Part shown: positions 7,263 to 16,361 of the stretch, one piece after another
How positions within the stretch are numbered: the first letter of the stretch is position 1
Layout of the letters: each line of letters opens with the position of its first letter
Origin: JAHJDR01 sp964609965
Lineage (GTDB): Bacteria > UBA10199 > JADGCS01
NCBI GenBank assembly: GCA_964609965.1
Contig: CAZSTS010000001.1
Location: 1-64,000 of the forward strand
DNA: 64,000 nucleotides
Reading direction: 5' to 3'
Notes under the pieces: generated by a model
Databases searched by the model: none
Told to the model about the DNA's origin: nothing
The model's input: the letters and a program-made list of their open reading frames with translations, nothing else
Position numbers and translations under genes: made by a program

Positions 7263-8354
7263 TTATACATCCCCAAAACTCGTGCCCACAGACTTGGCTG
7301 CTTGAATAATGGGGGAATCAGGAATGACAAGGCGTTGTTTATTGGCAATTTCGTCAAGCTTTGTTGTGGCCATTTCGGTTCCTCTTAAACCTACCATCAC
7401 ACCAAAGTTTCCTTCAGCAACAAGCTTCATGGCTTTTTGTCCAAAAAGAGTCGCCAGAACTCTGTCATGGGCTGTAGGGGAACCACCGCGTTGAAGATGT
7501 CCTAAGATGGTGGCTCTGGAAGAAATGCCTGTCATGTTTTCAATTTCACGGGCCAACCAGATACCAATACCACCTAGTCTGATTGGATCGTGACTGCCTT
7601 CATCACGTGTTTTGATTTTGTACTCGCCACTTGGCATTTTAACACCTTCTGAAATCACAACAATGCTAAAACGCTTGCCACGCTTGCTTCTCTCATGAAC
7701 TCGTTTACAGACATTTTCTAAGCTGTATTTAATTTCTGGAATGAGAATAATATCACCACCACCAGCAAGGCCACCGTAAAGTGCCAACCATCCAGCGTAA
7801 CGTCCCATTGTCTCAACAATCATGACTCTGTGATGAGATTGAGCTGTGGTGTGCAGGCGATCAATGGCTTCGGCAATCACATGAACAGAGGTATCAAAGC
7901 CAAAAGTGACATCTGTTCCAAACAAATCATTATCAATTGTTTTAGGAACACCAACAACAGGGATGCCTTTCTTCATTAGCACATGGGCAATACTTAAAGT
8001 GCCATCACCACCGATACAAACGAGCGCGTCTAGGCCAGCTTTTTTAACGTTGGCAATAACTTTATCAGAGCAGTCTTTTGGTTTGCCTGAATGATCAATG
8101 TCAAAAGAAAAGGGGTTGGCACGGTTTGAGGAACCTAAGATCGTGCCGCCTTGTGATAGGATGCCGCTCACGTTTTCGTATTTTAAATTCACCATTTTAT
8201 CGAGGATAAGGCCTTCATAACCATCTTTAATTCCCACACAGGATATATCGTGATCGTTCATGGCTGTTTTAGCTACAGCGCGAATAACAGCATTAAGGCC
8301 AGGGCAGTCACCACCACCAGTGAGGATGCCGATTTTTGATATTTTATTAGTCAT
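7263..8354 (-). CDS. pfkA: 6-phosphofructokinase, mixed-substrate subfamily
   Basis: This 363-aa enzyme phosphorylates fructose 6-phosphate in glycolysis. It shows GGGDCPGLNAVIRA at the N-terminus, GGDGT in the nucleotide site and VPKTIDND in the substrate site. Gly in GGDGT favours ATP as phosphoryl donor, whereas Lys in PKTIDND is shared with PPi-type enzymes. This Gly/Lys combination is typical of the mixed-substrate (group III) family. I chose the ATG at 8354 over 8369 because AAGGGA lies about 7 nt upstream of it. It is a single gene with no operon partner. Confidence 0.9.
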   Translation of the reverse strand: MTNKISKIGILTGGGDCPGLNAVIRAVAKTAMNDHDISCVGIKDGYEGLILDKMVNLKYENVSGILSQGGTILGSSNRANPFSFDIDHSGKPKDCSDKVIANVKKAGLDALVCIGGDGTLSIAHVLMKKGIPVVGVPKTIDNDLFGTDVTFGFDTSVHVIAEAIDRLHTTAQSHHRVMIVETMGRYAGWLALYGGLAGGGDIILIPEIKYSLENVCKRVHERSKRGKRFSIVVISEGVKMPSGEYKIKTRDEGSHDPIRLGGIGIWLAREIENMTGISSRATILGHLQRGGSPTAHDRVLATLFGQKAMKLVAEGNFGVMVGLRGTEMATTKLDEIANKQRLVIPDSPIIQAAKSVGTSFGDV

Positions 8355-8661
8355 AGGATTTCCCTTCATGAGGGTTCTTATTTAAAGTTGGCTTTATGTC
8401 AATTGAAACGGAGTGTTTGCACTAGGTTTTTTTTGTCTCTTCCTTTCAAACGGAAAAAAATGCAGGTCGATTTTCCAAATTGCGCCATTTTTGAAGGCCA
8501 GCGTTGCTGGCGGACAAAAATGACGGCAAGTATTTATTAATCGCTCCATTTTTTAATCGTTTTCAAGGAAGAGACGGGTGTTTTTTTGCCTTACGGCAAC
8601 GCTGGTTCCAAAACCTTCCTCAATTATGGTGTGATGATGGTGACAGCAGTGAAAGGGTAGT
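8355..8661. other. Intergenic region between pfkA and ompA-like gene
   Basis: This 307-bp stretch has no supported gene. It contains a small perfect palindrome, GCCAGC-GTT-GCTGGC (8496-8510), and a related GCCTTACGGCAACGCTGG hairpin near 8588-8606. No clear promoter motif was identified. Confidence 0.5.
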
Positions 8662-9342
8662 TTAAGTCTTAATAATAATCTCAACTCTTCGATTTTTGGC
8701 GCGACCCTCAGGGTTATCAGACCCATCAGTATTTTCATTAGGGGCTATGGGCTCTAATTCTCCAAGACCTTTTGTTGTGATGATGTCTTTAGAAATCCCC
8801 CCATTAATCACTAACCAATCTTTAACAGACAATGCGCGCTTTTCAGAGAGCTTTTGATTGTACTCGTCACTTCCTTTTGCATCAGTGTGACCAATGATTT
8901 GAATTGTCTTGGCCTTTTTCTGAGCGATAAGGGAGACTTTTGAAAGTTCTGTGGCAGCAATATCTTTAATGGTGGCTTTATCAAAATCAAAAAGAACATC
9001 GCTGGACAAATCGATTTTGATTTCGAACTTAGTCTCTTGTGCCTTAAGATCCTTCATGGCTGCTTCCAAATCTTTAACAGTAGAAACAAGCCCTAGTCCT
9101 TGAGAATTAATGTCAGCCTGGTCTGAACCTGTATTAGCATCCAACCCTAAGATTGTGTGGCTTACAGAAGGAGCCAGTTTGATAGCGCCACGGTTAGGTC
9201 CTAAACGCTCTAAGGCTTTTTTTGCAATCTCATGAACCTCTGGATCAAAAGGTTTATCTACATCCCAGCTCCAAGCAGGAAAAGAGAGAATAAGAACGAA
9301 GAAGAAAACAAGGAGGGCAGATTTTTGTTTGAAATTTATCAT
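8662..9342 (-). CDS. OmpA-family peptidoglycan-binding protein
   Basis: This 226-aa envelope protein has an N-terminal signal peptide (residues 1-25, ending FPAWS). A linker follows, then an OmpA C-terminal domain from about residue 105. Domain hallmarks are VLFDFDKATI, IQIIGHTDAKGSDEYNQKLS with the peptidoglycan-contacting Asp, EKRALSVKDWL and the terminal GRAKNRRVEI. It would sit in the periplasm or outer membrane and bind diaminopimelate in the cell wall. Its start overlaps the stop of the Pro-rich gene upstream by 4 nt, so the two are translationally coupled. Confidence 0.9.
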   Translation of the reverse strand: MINFKQKSALLVFFFVLILSFPAWSWDVDKPFDPEVHEIAKKALERLGPNRGAIKLAPSVSHTILGLDANTGSDQADINSQGLGLVSTVKDLEAAMKDLKAQETKFEIKIDLSSDVLFDFDKATIKDIAATELSKVSLIAQKKAKTIQIIGHTDAKGSDEYNQKLSEKRALSVKDWLVINGGISKDIITTKGLGELEPIAPNENTDGSDNPEGRAKNRRVEIIIKT

Positions 9343-9914
9343 CGTGTTACTGCTACATTTTCAAATGGAATTGCGCTAGGAATAACAAGATTGATGATAT
9401 CAGATGTTGGTGCAGGGAATTTAAACCAAACAACTTGTTTTCCTTGCATGGGCACTTCTACACCACCTCGAAAACAGGCATTGGGGTCAGATAATTGATC
9501 TTTGCATATTGGCGCGCCAAGCCATTTTTTGTTTTCGTCTTGTAAGACGAGGTATTTCTTTTTGGCCTGATTATCTACATAATAAACATCGGCAATGGGA
9601 AACCCCATTTTTACTCGGGCATTTGTGGTATTTTTATAGAGAAGTACTGTAGTCAGAATGCCATCTTGAACTTTGGCCTGCCTTAAAGTGACATCAAAAT
9701 TTCCGTCCATGCTCATATTAGTAATGGGTAATGGAGTTCCTTTTGGTTTTGGTGGAGGAGGAGGCGGTGGTGGCGGTGCTGTTATGGTTGTTGCCTGTGG
9801 AGTGGGTTCTTGGGTTTTTTGAACAGCTGCATCTGTTTGTGCCTGAACTGAATAAATTTGAAATACGAATGTTGCCAGGATGATGAATACGAGATAATAT
9901 TTTTTGCTAAGCAT
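9339..9914 (-). CDS. Pro-rich secreted protein of unknown function
   Basis: This 191-aa protein has a signal peptide (about residues 1-25, cut near VQAQT). A low-complexity linker with a run of nine prolines lies around residues 47-55, followed by a globular domain. The domain carries two cysteines (ICKDQLSDPNACFRGG) and looks beta-rich, as in periplasmic immunoglobulin-like folds, but I do not recognise the family. It overlaps the OmpA-like gene by 4 nt, so both probably act in the envelope. Upstream GGAGGC provides the Shine-Dalgarno. Confidence 0.8.
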   Translation of the reverse strand: MLSKKYYLVFIILATFVFQIYSVQAQTDAAVQKTQEPTPQATTITAPPPPPPPPPKPKGTPLPITNMSMDGNFDVTLRQAKVQDGILTTVLLYKNTTNARVKMGFPIADVYYVDNQAKKKYLVLQDENKKWLGAPICKDQLSDPNACFRGGVEVPMQGKQVVWFKFPAPTSDIINLVIPSAIPFENVAVTR

Positions 9915-10050
9915 GTTACGCCTCCGTTTATGTTAACACAAATAGTTTAGCCCATTCTTATTAGCTTATAACCTCTTGTTACAAAGGGCTCAAGCTTAAA
10001 TCTTCATAAAATCCTTCCATTTCACCCTTATAAATTCTATAGAACTTTTC

Positions 10051-10824
10051 GTGAAAAAGGGAAGACAACATCATAGCAAAAAGCCTCTGACCAATATTCT
10101 TTATGGCAAAAACCCTGTTGTAGAGGCCATCAAAGCTGGCAAAAGAAAAACCCATGAGGTTCTTGTGGCGACTTCGGTTCAACAGGCAAAAGATACAGAG
10201 CTGTTTGATGTGGCAAGAAAGCACGGAGTGAAAATCGCGCATGCTGAGATGAGTGAAATTACAAACATCACACAGGGAGCTGTGCATCAAGGCGTTGTGG
10301 CGCGTGTGGGACCCTACCCAGAATATTTCCTAGAAGATACTGTAAAAGAAATGCCTGAAAGAAATCTTGTTCTCGTTTTAGACAGTGTTCAAGACCCTCA
10401 AAATTTTGGCACACTTTGCCGATCTGCTCTTGCGTTTGGTGTGAAAGAAGTGATTGTCCCTCGTGATCGATCAGTACCCATTACAGCAACAGTGGCAAAA
10501 GCGAGTGCAGGGGCTATTGAGCATTTAAAAATAATATCAGTAACCAACCTTGTGCGTGCCATGGAAGTTCTCAAGAAAAATAAATTTTGGCTTTATGGGG
10601 CATCACTTGATGCTGATTCTCAGGATTTGAATACAATTGACCCTGGCGTTCGGGCTGCAATTGTTTTAGGGTCCGAAGGCAAAGGTCTTCGTCGCTTGGT
10701 TTCCGAAACCTGTGACATAAAAGTAAAAATCCCCATGGCAGCGGGCTTTGATTCTCTTAATGTGGCTCAAGCGGGGACGGTGTTTATGTATGAATTTAAT
10801 AGAAAGTTGGACCTAGGGACCTAA
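10051..10824 (+). CDS. rlmB: SpoU-family 2'-O-ribose RNA methyltransferase
   Basis: This 257-aa SAM-dependent enzyme methylates a ribose 2'-OH, probably G2251 of 23S rRNA as in RlmB. The N-terminal substrate-binding domain begins YGKNPVVEAIKAGKR. The knotted SPOUT domain has motif 1 DSVQDPQNFGTLCRSA, motif 2 VLGSEGKGLRRL and motif 3 IPMAAGFDSLNVAQAG. The start is GTG at 10051. The last codons and the stop lie inside an 8-nt tandem array, so the C-terminus (LDLGT) is repeat-encoded. Assignment within the SpoU family is by overall similarity. Confidence 0.85.
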   Translation: MKKGRQHHSKKPLTNILYGKNPVVEAIKAGKRKTHEVLVATSVQQAKDTELFDVARKHGVKIAHAEMSEITNITQGAVHQGVVARVGPYPEYFLEDTVKEMPERNLVLVLDSVQDPQNFGTLCRSALAFGVKEVIVPRDRSVPITATVAKASAGAIEHLKIISVTNLVRAMEVLKKNKFWLYGASLDADSQDLNTIDPGVRAAIVLGSEGKGLRRLVSETCDIKVKIPMAAGFDSLNVAQAGTVFMYEFNRKLDLGT

Positions 10825-10842
10825 GGGCCTTTGGGCCTTGGG
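10811..10842 (+). repeat. 8-nt tandem array spanning the rlmB stop
   Basis: Four units, ACCTAGGG, ACCTAAGG, GCCTTTGG and GCCTTGGG, include the rlmB TAA at 10822-10824 and run into the spacer before ffh. Confidence 0.7.
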
Positions 10843-10919
10843 AAAAAGGCTACGAAAAAACGAGGATACGATGGACGATCAAAAGCAATCCACTATCCAC
10901 GATTATCGATTCACAAATT

Positions 10920-12251
10920 ATGTTTAATCATTTATCCGACAAAATAGGCGGAGTCTTCAAGAAGCTTCGCAACACAGGCGTTATTCGAGAGTCAAATATC
11001 CAAGAGGCTATCAGAGAGGTACGTCTTGCATTACTCGAAGCTGATGTTCACGTCACTGTCGTCAAAGAACTTCTTTCTCACATCAAAGAACGCGCTTTAG
11101 GCCAAGAAGTCATTGGTTCGAACACAGCTGCACAACAATTTTTCACAATTGTTCAAACAGAACTCATCAAAACTTTAGGTGGGGAACAGAAGAATCTAGT
11201 CTTAGATGGAAAGCCACCTCATGTGATTCTCATGGTGGGGCTTCAAGGTTCTGGTAAAACAACAACAGCTGCAAAACTAGCACTCCATTACAAAAAAAAG
11301 GGGCGAAGACCCTATCTTGTTCCAGCAGACTTTAATCGTCCTGCAGCAGTAGAGCAGTTAAAGACTCTTGCTAGGCAAATTGATATTCAAGCGTACGACA
11401 CCAACATCAAAAAAGATCCTATTAAAACAGTCAAAAAAGCTGTGAGCGAAGCTCAGGCACAGTTTACCGATATCGTAATTGTCGATACAGCAGGGCGCCT
11501 TCATGTTGATGATGACATGATGGGTGAGCTCAAAAAGATGCAAAAAAAGCTCGACGAACCAACTGTTCTCTTTGTGGCTGATGCCATGACAGGGCAAGAA
11601 GCTGTTCATGTGGCTAAAACGTTTCACGATGTCTTAAATATCGACGGTGTTGTACTCACAAAAATGGATGGTGATGCCAGAGGTGGGGCAGCTCTTTCAA
11701 TTCAATCAGTAGCAGGTTGTCCTATATATTTTGTTGGGATGGGTGAGAAGCTTAGTGAGCTTGAACCTTTTCATCCAGACCGCCTTGTTTCTCGTATTCT
11801 AGACCGTGGCGACATCATGTCTCTTGTTGAAAAGGCAGAAGGACTCATCGACGAAGACTCTGCACAAGAATTAGCAGAGAAAATGACAAAGAATGAATTT
11901 GATTTAGAAGATTTTAGACAGCAACTTCGTCAGATGAAAAAGCTGGGTTCCATGTCATCTCTCATCAAATTTCTCCCAGGCGCAAAAAAAATCACAAAGA
12001 ATGTGAACATGGATCAGGCTGAAGGCGAGCTTAAGAAAAAAGAAGCTATTATTAATTCCATGACCATTAAAGAGCGTCGCAAACCCAAAATTCTTAATGG
12101 TTCACGCCGTAGTCGCATTGCTATGGGCAGTGGGACGTCTGTGGCAGATATCAACCGCTTCATGAAGGAATTTGAGCAGATGAGAAAGATGATGAAAGGG
12201 ATGATGGGTGGCAAAATGGCTGCGATGATGTCTAAAATGGGAATGGGGTAA
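10920..12251 (+). CDS. ffh: Signal recognition particle GTPase Ffh
   Basis: This 443-aa protein binds SRP RNA and delivers nascent membrane proteins to FtsY. The N-domain has the conserved ALLEADV motif. The G-domain has GLQGSGKTTTAAKLA, PADFNRPAAVEQL, DTAGRLHVDDDMM and TKMDGDARGGAALS. The Met-rich M-domain begins near residue 300, with the GSMSSLIKFLPG loop and an RRSRIAMGSG RNA-binding motif, and ends in a string of Met-Gly-Lys residues. Length is normal for the family. The start is the ATG at 10920, with no obvious Shine-Dalgarno. It is convergent with the lipoprotein gene 16 nt downstream. Confidence 0.97.
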   Translation: MFNHLSDKIGGVFKKLRNTGVIRESNIQEAIREVRLALLEADVHVTVVKELLSHIKERALGQEVIGSNTAAQQFFTIVQTELIKTLGGEQKNLVLDGKPPHVILMVGLQGSGKTTTAAKLALHYKKKGRRPYLVPADFNRPAAVEQLKTLARQIDIQAYDTNIKKDPIKTVKKAVSEAQAQFTDIVIVDTAGRLHVDDDMMGELKKMQKKLDEPTVLFVADAMTGQEAVHVAKTFHDVLNIDGVVLTKMDGDARGGAALSIQSVAGCPIYFVGMGEKLSELEPFHPDRLVSRILDRGDIMSLVEKAEGLIDEDSAQELAEKMTKNEFDLEDFRQQLRQMKKLGSMSSLIKFLPGAKKITKNVNMDQAEGELKKKEAIINSMTIKERRKPKILNGSRRSRIAMGSGTSVADINRFMKEFEQMRKMMKGMMGGKMAAMMSKMGMG

Positions 12252-12267
12252 TTTATTTAAATCTGAT

Positions 12268-13530
12268 TTATTCAGTGTCTGTTTTTTCCTCAGCGCATGC
12301 AGAGGTTGTGTCTGAAGTCAGTGCTGTTGAAAAATCAATTGAGCTTGCAGTTGTTGTATCGATAATTTTCAAAATAAAATTATCATCATCATTCAATTCA
12401 GCAACTGATGCCTTTCCAAAAGAAGTAACACATTCTGATAGAGGGACATATTTTGAAGAAACAATGCTGGAGCCAATTTCAACACAACGGTTTGCTGTAG
12501 GGCTGTCTTTGTGTGTTGCTACTTCTTCAGGGGTGTCAAAAAGGCCATCTCCGGCCCAGCGCTGTCCCCAAATATGAGTTCCGTTAGACTTGATTCGATA
12601 GATATAAGAATTTGGAGACTGATCACGAACCTGAATAACCTCAAATTCTTGTGTAGACTCAGTGAGGCTGCCTGCATAACCAGCTATGTTAATACCTTCG
12701 TCTTCTCCATTGCTCGAATAATAAGCCGGGGATCCTGTTCCAAAAAAGATAAAATGATCATTTGCCGTGTCTTTTACACCGCCATAAAGCCAGTCAGAAT
12801 TCAGTGAGACAAAGTATTGAGTGTTTGCAGAATCACCGTCATTGATAGTCCACCACATACCTCCACCATCAGTATCTGAGCTTTTTTGATAGCCAGAGAA
12901 ATTTACAATTTGTGGAATGTCCCATGAAGTGTACCAAGGTATGGCAGAAGAGATGTCAACATCTGTGCCTTCAACAGAATAACATGTATCCATGTTTTCA
13001 ATATCGGCAATCATTGAGTCAAAACGACAGGGATCTATTCCAAAGTTAACATAGCGGCCTGAAGAGTCAGTCGAACATGAATCTGGGTCATCTAAAACTG
13101 TAGGGATGATGTAATCAGAGCCTTCGCTGCCGCTTGAGCAATCAGTACATGTAAAACAAGTGCCTGCTGTGAAAAGATCATCAGTGCATTCGTCATTGTA
13201 ATCTATGCCCCAAAGGCGTGACAGAATTTCCCCAGCCATGGAGTCTGCTCCATTTGCTTCTGTTAAATAAGGACAATCAGTGTAATCTTCATCACATGTG
13301 CCAGCTAGAGAAAAAAGAGTAGATAAACTTGCACTGATACTTAGGTTTACACCACCTGTTTTTAGGCCTGCAGGAACTTGATTGCTGAATGTCTCGCCAA
13401 AAACCGCGTATGTGGTTGCTTCCACTGTAGTTGTCCCTGAACCAGGAGAGTTTGAGTCAGTTGATGAGCCGCAGCCTGAAATGAAAAAAATGCACACCAA
13501 CGTCACTAATAAAGATAATTTATTTTTCAT
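12268..13530 (-). CDS. Lipoprotein, 420 aa, unknown function
   Basis: The signal peptide ends in a lipobox FISGC (Cys20), followed by a Ser/Gly/Thr-rich tether typical of surface lipoproteins. The mature part is acidic and Cys-rich, with GTCDEDYTDCPYL and GTCFTCTDCSSGSEG stretches suggesting disulfides. I do not recognise a family. It is the third gene in the minus-strand run 16070-12268 behind a TIGR02147 regulator. A 98-nt gap from the previous lipoprotein gene leaves room for its own promoter. A CCCCCT-complement Shine-Dalgarno (AGGGGG) precedes the ATG. Confidence 0.85.
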   Translation of the reverse strand: MKNKLSLLVTLVCIFFISGCGSSTDSNSPGSGTTTVEATTYAVFGETFSNQVPAGLKTGGVNLSISASLSTLFSLAGTCDEDYTDCPYLTEANGADSMAGEILSRLWGIDYNDECTDDLFTAGTCFTCTDCSSGSEGSDYIIPTVLDDPDSCSTDSSGRYVNFGIDPCRFDSMIADIENMDTCYSVEGTDVDISSAIPWYTSWDIPQIVNFSGYQKSSDTDGGGMWWTINDGDSANTQYFVSLNSDWLYGGVKDTANDHFIFFGTGSPAYYSSNGEDEGINIAGYAGSLTESTQEFEVIQVRDQSPNSYIYRIKSNGTHIWGQRWAGDGLFDTPEEVATHKDSPTANRCVEIGSSIVSSKYVPLSECVTSFGKASVAELNDDDNFILKIIDTTTASSIDFSTALTSDTTSACAEEKTDTE

Positions 13531-13628
13531 GTTTTCCCCCTAAAATTGATAATATTCAGTAGTATACACTTAAAGTTTAGGAGTATCAACTTGTGAGTAA
13601 GATTTGAAGATAGAAATGTAAAGAATTA

Positions 13629-15197
13629 CTAATTAATGTCAGTCAAAGTCACTGGCAAGATAATGCCAGAATCAATGATCGCATCAATATAACCATCACC
13701 ATCAACATCAGAAGTGATCAAAAGATCGTTTATCACTTCAGTATTGGGATTTGTGTCAACAACGCCATCTCCATCAGTATCATAAGAGAATGTTCCAAAA
13801 TGTGGATCACTACTTAAATAACTACATTCAACCTGAGGTGAGTAGGTGATTTTTGATTGGGTAGGTGTAAAAAGACCATTAACGCCTTCTTGGATTTCTT
13901 GGTATTGAACAAGATCTACAAGGGTACGACTGTTTCCTGGAAGCGACCAGTTACAGATAAAACCACTAGCTGTGTTGTCATATGTTCCCAGGGCAGCATC
14001 TGCAGAAAAACCAAAATAAGCATCACCTACAAGCAGGTTATTTACATCGAGTTCGAGGCTAATATTTAAAGCACGCATAAAACCATCTGACTGTCCTGCC
14101 TGCCATGAGTAGGAATAGAATCCGACAAAGGTTTCAAAATCAAAGTCAGACTGGAAGTTAATCCTGTTTGATGTCCAACCAGTGGGATTTGTTGTGGCAT
14201 CAAATGTGTCTGTGGGATCAAGCAGGCCGTCAACAAAAGGATCAACATTTAAACCACAATACATGGCACTTTCTGCCCTGAATTTGAGATTATCTGATTC
14301 TCCCATATTGTAGAGAACAGAAGTAGCATTTGTTGTTTCTGTAGGACACAGTCCTGCTTGTTCATCTGGTAAACTGAATGACAAGTGGCCAATGTAGGTG
14401 TCATTATCTGCATCCATAGGTTCATGTTGCATGTTTATAGAAATAGGGATTGCTGTGGTTTCGCCAGTCTCTGTATGATTCAGAACTAGTGAGTATGTAT
14501 ATACAGTATTTCCTGTTACTGAATCAGTCGAAACAGTGATGCTAGCGCTAGTGATAGTCGTTGCTGTGATGCTATTTTGAGTGAGCATGTCTGTCATTTC
14601 GTCTGTGAGATCAAGGGGAGTATCATTTGCTGCAAAGGAAAGTGAGTTAACATTCATTGTGCAAATAGTGCTGGCCAGGACTTTTTGAATAATAAGGTTT
14701 TTGATTGAAAAGCCATCCAAGCGGGCATTAAGTTGGGCAGCTGCACAGGCTTCGTTTGTGACTGGATCTATTGCCATCCAAATTCCAGCATCACCAGAAC
14801 CAGCAATACCACTGGAATTATCACCATTAGGGTGGTTCTCGTAGGCAAAGGCAGGTCCATAACAGTCTGCATTAACGATTTCATCCGCCAGTGAATCTAG
14901 ATCGCCAAAACTGCAGTCAGTGATGGTTGTTCCTTCTAAGATGGTGTTTACTTCATTGTTGTAACTGGGAATAGCTGCGGTGTACATGACAGAGCTATCT
15001 TCAGTAGTGGCATTGAGGCTTGTAATGGCAGTGGGTGAAGCTTCGAGAGGTGACGCTATAGCCAAATTTACAGGGTAGGCTGATGATGTGGTTGGAGGGT
15101 TGCCCACTCTTGTTCCCGCATCTCCGCATGAGCAAATAATCAATAATGTGATGATAAGAAAACTCAATGAGGTGAGATGTTGTATGCCCTGTTTCAT
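13629..15197 (-). CDS. Lipoprotein, 522 aa, with calcium-loop repeats
   Basis: The signal peptide ends in the lipobox ICSC (Cys24), with mature sequence beginning GDAGTRVGNPPTTSS. The body is Thr/Ser/Asp-rich and probably beta-rich. Near the C-terminus two Asp loops, DTDGDGVVDTN and DVDGDGYIDA, match thrombospondin or dockerin-type calcium-binding motifs. The ATG abuts the TAA of the TIGR02147 gene with no spacer, so the two are almost certainly coupled. The family of the N-terminal part is not recognised. Confidence 0.85.
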   Translation of the reverse strand: MKQGIQHLTSLSFLIITLLIICSCGDAGTRVGNPPTTSSAYPVNLAIASPLEASPTAITSLNATTEDSSVMYTAAIPSYNNEVNTILEGTTITDCSFGDLDSLADEIVNADCYGPAFAYENHPNGDNSSGIAGSGDAGIWMAIDPVTNEACAAAQLNARLDGFSIKNLIIQKVLASTICTMNVNSLSFAANDTPLDLTDEMTDMLTQNSITATTITSASITVSTDSVTGNTVYTYSLVLNHTETGETTAIPISINMQHEPMDADNDTYIGHLSFSLPDEQAGLCPTETTNATSVLYNMGESDNLKFRAESAMYCGLNVDPFVDGLLDPTDTFDATTNPTGWTSNRINFQSDFDFETFVGFYSYSWQAGQSDGFMRALNISLELDVNNLLVGDAYFGFSADAALGTYDNTASGFICNWSLPGNSRTLVDLVQYQEIQEGVNGLFTPTQSKITYSPQVECSYLSSDPHFGTFSYDTDGDGVVDTNPNTEVINDLLITSDVDGDGYIDAIIDSGIILPVTLTDIN

Positions 15198-16070
15198 TTA
15201 TTTATTTTTCTTCTTTTTGATTAACGGATTATTTGTGACAGGGAAAAGCTGCACATTTAATTGATAAACATTGTCGTAGTGTATGTTCTCGGCATTAACG
15301 AGGTCTAGGATTTCATTTTGAAAAGAATCTATTCTTTTTGAAATCTCTTTTTCAAGATAAGTAGGGATAGGAATAGTGAGTGCTGTAAAATTACGTTTTT
15401 CTTGTTCAAGATGTCCTAGATAACGTCTGGCTTTATTCAAGACTGCTTCATGAAAACTAAAGGCCTCTATTTCTGTAGCACTTTGGCCTGTGTCTACAAT
15501 GGGATCAGATTGCACAAGGTTATTGTTTTCATCGCGCTTGAGCATTCTGAGTTCTAATAATGTCTCAATAGCTTCTCTAGCTTCAGTAGGGGAGATGCGT
15601 GGTAAGCATTTTGCTGCAATCCACTTGGCGTCTTCCTTAAAATCTTTTAAGAGAACCATTTCTCGAATAGCTGCATAGTAATCATTTGATAAATACTTGG
15701 CCTGATGGTTCTTAATTTTTGAAAAGGTTACCCTTGGTCTGAGTTTGTTGAGTTCTTCAAAAAGGATCTTTTTTGTATCAGGATCTGTTGATTGGTTAAA
15801 CTTGACTAAGGTGATAAAAAAGTCCTTTTCGCGATTTTTAATATTTAGAGTTTCGCAAAACTTAGGAAGGGCTTTTTCAGTGAGTGTACGTTCGCCATCA
15901 ATAATCATCTTTAAAAAACTAGGGGATCCAAAACCTGCCTGTTCAGCAAAGGTTCTCATGGTAAAGTTTTTGTTTAGCTCTTTGAGTTCATGCACGAGAT
16001 CCTTGAGATAGGTTCTAAAATCAGAATATTGAAAAATATTGATTCTTGGTTTTGTTCGTTTTCTTGGCAT
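15198..16070 (-). CDS. TIGR02147/DUF4423 family putative regulator
   Basis: This 290-aa protein has the typical TIGR02147 layout. INIFQYSDFRTYLKDL comes at the start, then a Cro/C1-like helix-turn-helix region (TMRTFAEQAGFGSPSFLKMI), and then a DUF4423 domain with the FFITLVKFNQS and YAAIREMV patterns. The family is known from Fibrobacter and Bdellovibrio-type genomes, often next to secreted proteins, and here it directly precedes a lipoprotein gene. The start was set at 16070, where a consensus promoter ends. An upstream start at 16139 would lie across that promoter. A transcription-regulator role is inferred. Confidence 0.78.
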   Translation of the reverse strand: MPRKRTKPRINIFQYSDFRTYLKDLVHELKELNKNFTMRTFAEQAGFGSPSFLKMIIDGERTLTEKALPKFCETLNIKNREKDFFITLVKFNQSTDPDTKKILFEELNKLRPRVTFSKIKNHQAKYLSNDYYAAIREMVLLKDFKEDAKWIAAKCLPRISPTEAREAIETLLELRMLKRDENNNLVQSDPIVDTGQSATEIEAFSFHEAVLNKARRYLGHLEQEKRNFTALTIPIPTYLEKEISKRIDSFQNEILDLVNAENIHYDNVYQLNVQLFPVTNNPLIKKKKNK

Positions 16071-16079
16071 GTCGCTTTT

Positions 16080-16108
16080 ATTATAACTCTTTGTGTACGT
16101 TACGTCAA
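16080..16108 (-). promoter_or_regulatory. Consensus sigma-70 promoter, near-leaderless
   Basis: On the minus strand TTGACG (16108-16103), a 17-nt spacer and TATAAT (16085-16080) form a near-perfect promoter. The predicted start is about 16073, only some 3 nt before the ATG at 16070. There is no room for a Shine-Dalgarno, so the mRNA is predicted to be leaderless or nearly so. Confidence 0.75.
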
Positions 16109-16250
16109 TTGAGCAATCTATAACCCGCTGATATAACACGTTAAATACGTGTTTGTCGCATAATGTACAAATTATAAAATGCTATTTATATGTGGACAAC
16201 CCTGTGTGTTTTTTTAGTACAGAGGAAAGAGGAAAGCAATGGGATATTGT

Positions 16251-16319
16251 GTCTAACGTCTAGTGTTTAGCGTCTGGCGTAAATAGCGTTCGCTAGACTC
16301 TAGACTCAGGACGCTAGAC
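16251..16319. repeat. Palindromic pair of 7-nt tandem arrays
   Basis: Units GTCTAAC, GTCTAGT, GTTTAGC and GTCTGGC (16251-16278) are followed, after 13 nt, by GCTAGAC, TCTAGAC, TCAGGAC and GCTAGAC (16292-16319). The second set is the complement of the first, so the region is a tandem array folded into a hairpin. It lies between the divergent TIGR02147 and PAP2 genes. Confidence 0.8.
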
Positions 16320-16361
16320 GTGATTGATGACCAAAACGTCAAAATATGATACAATAATCCT

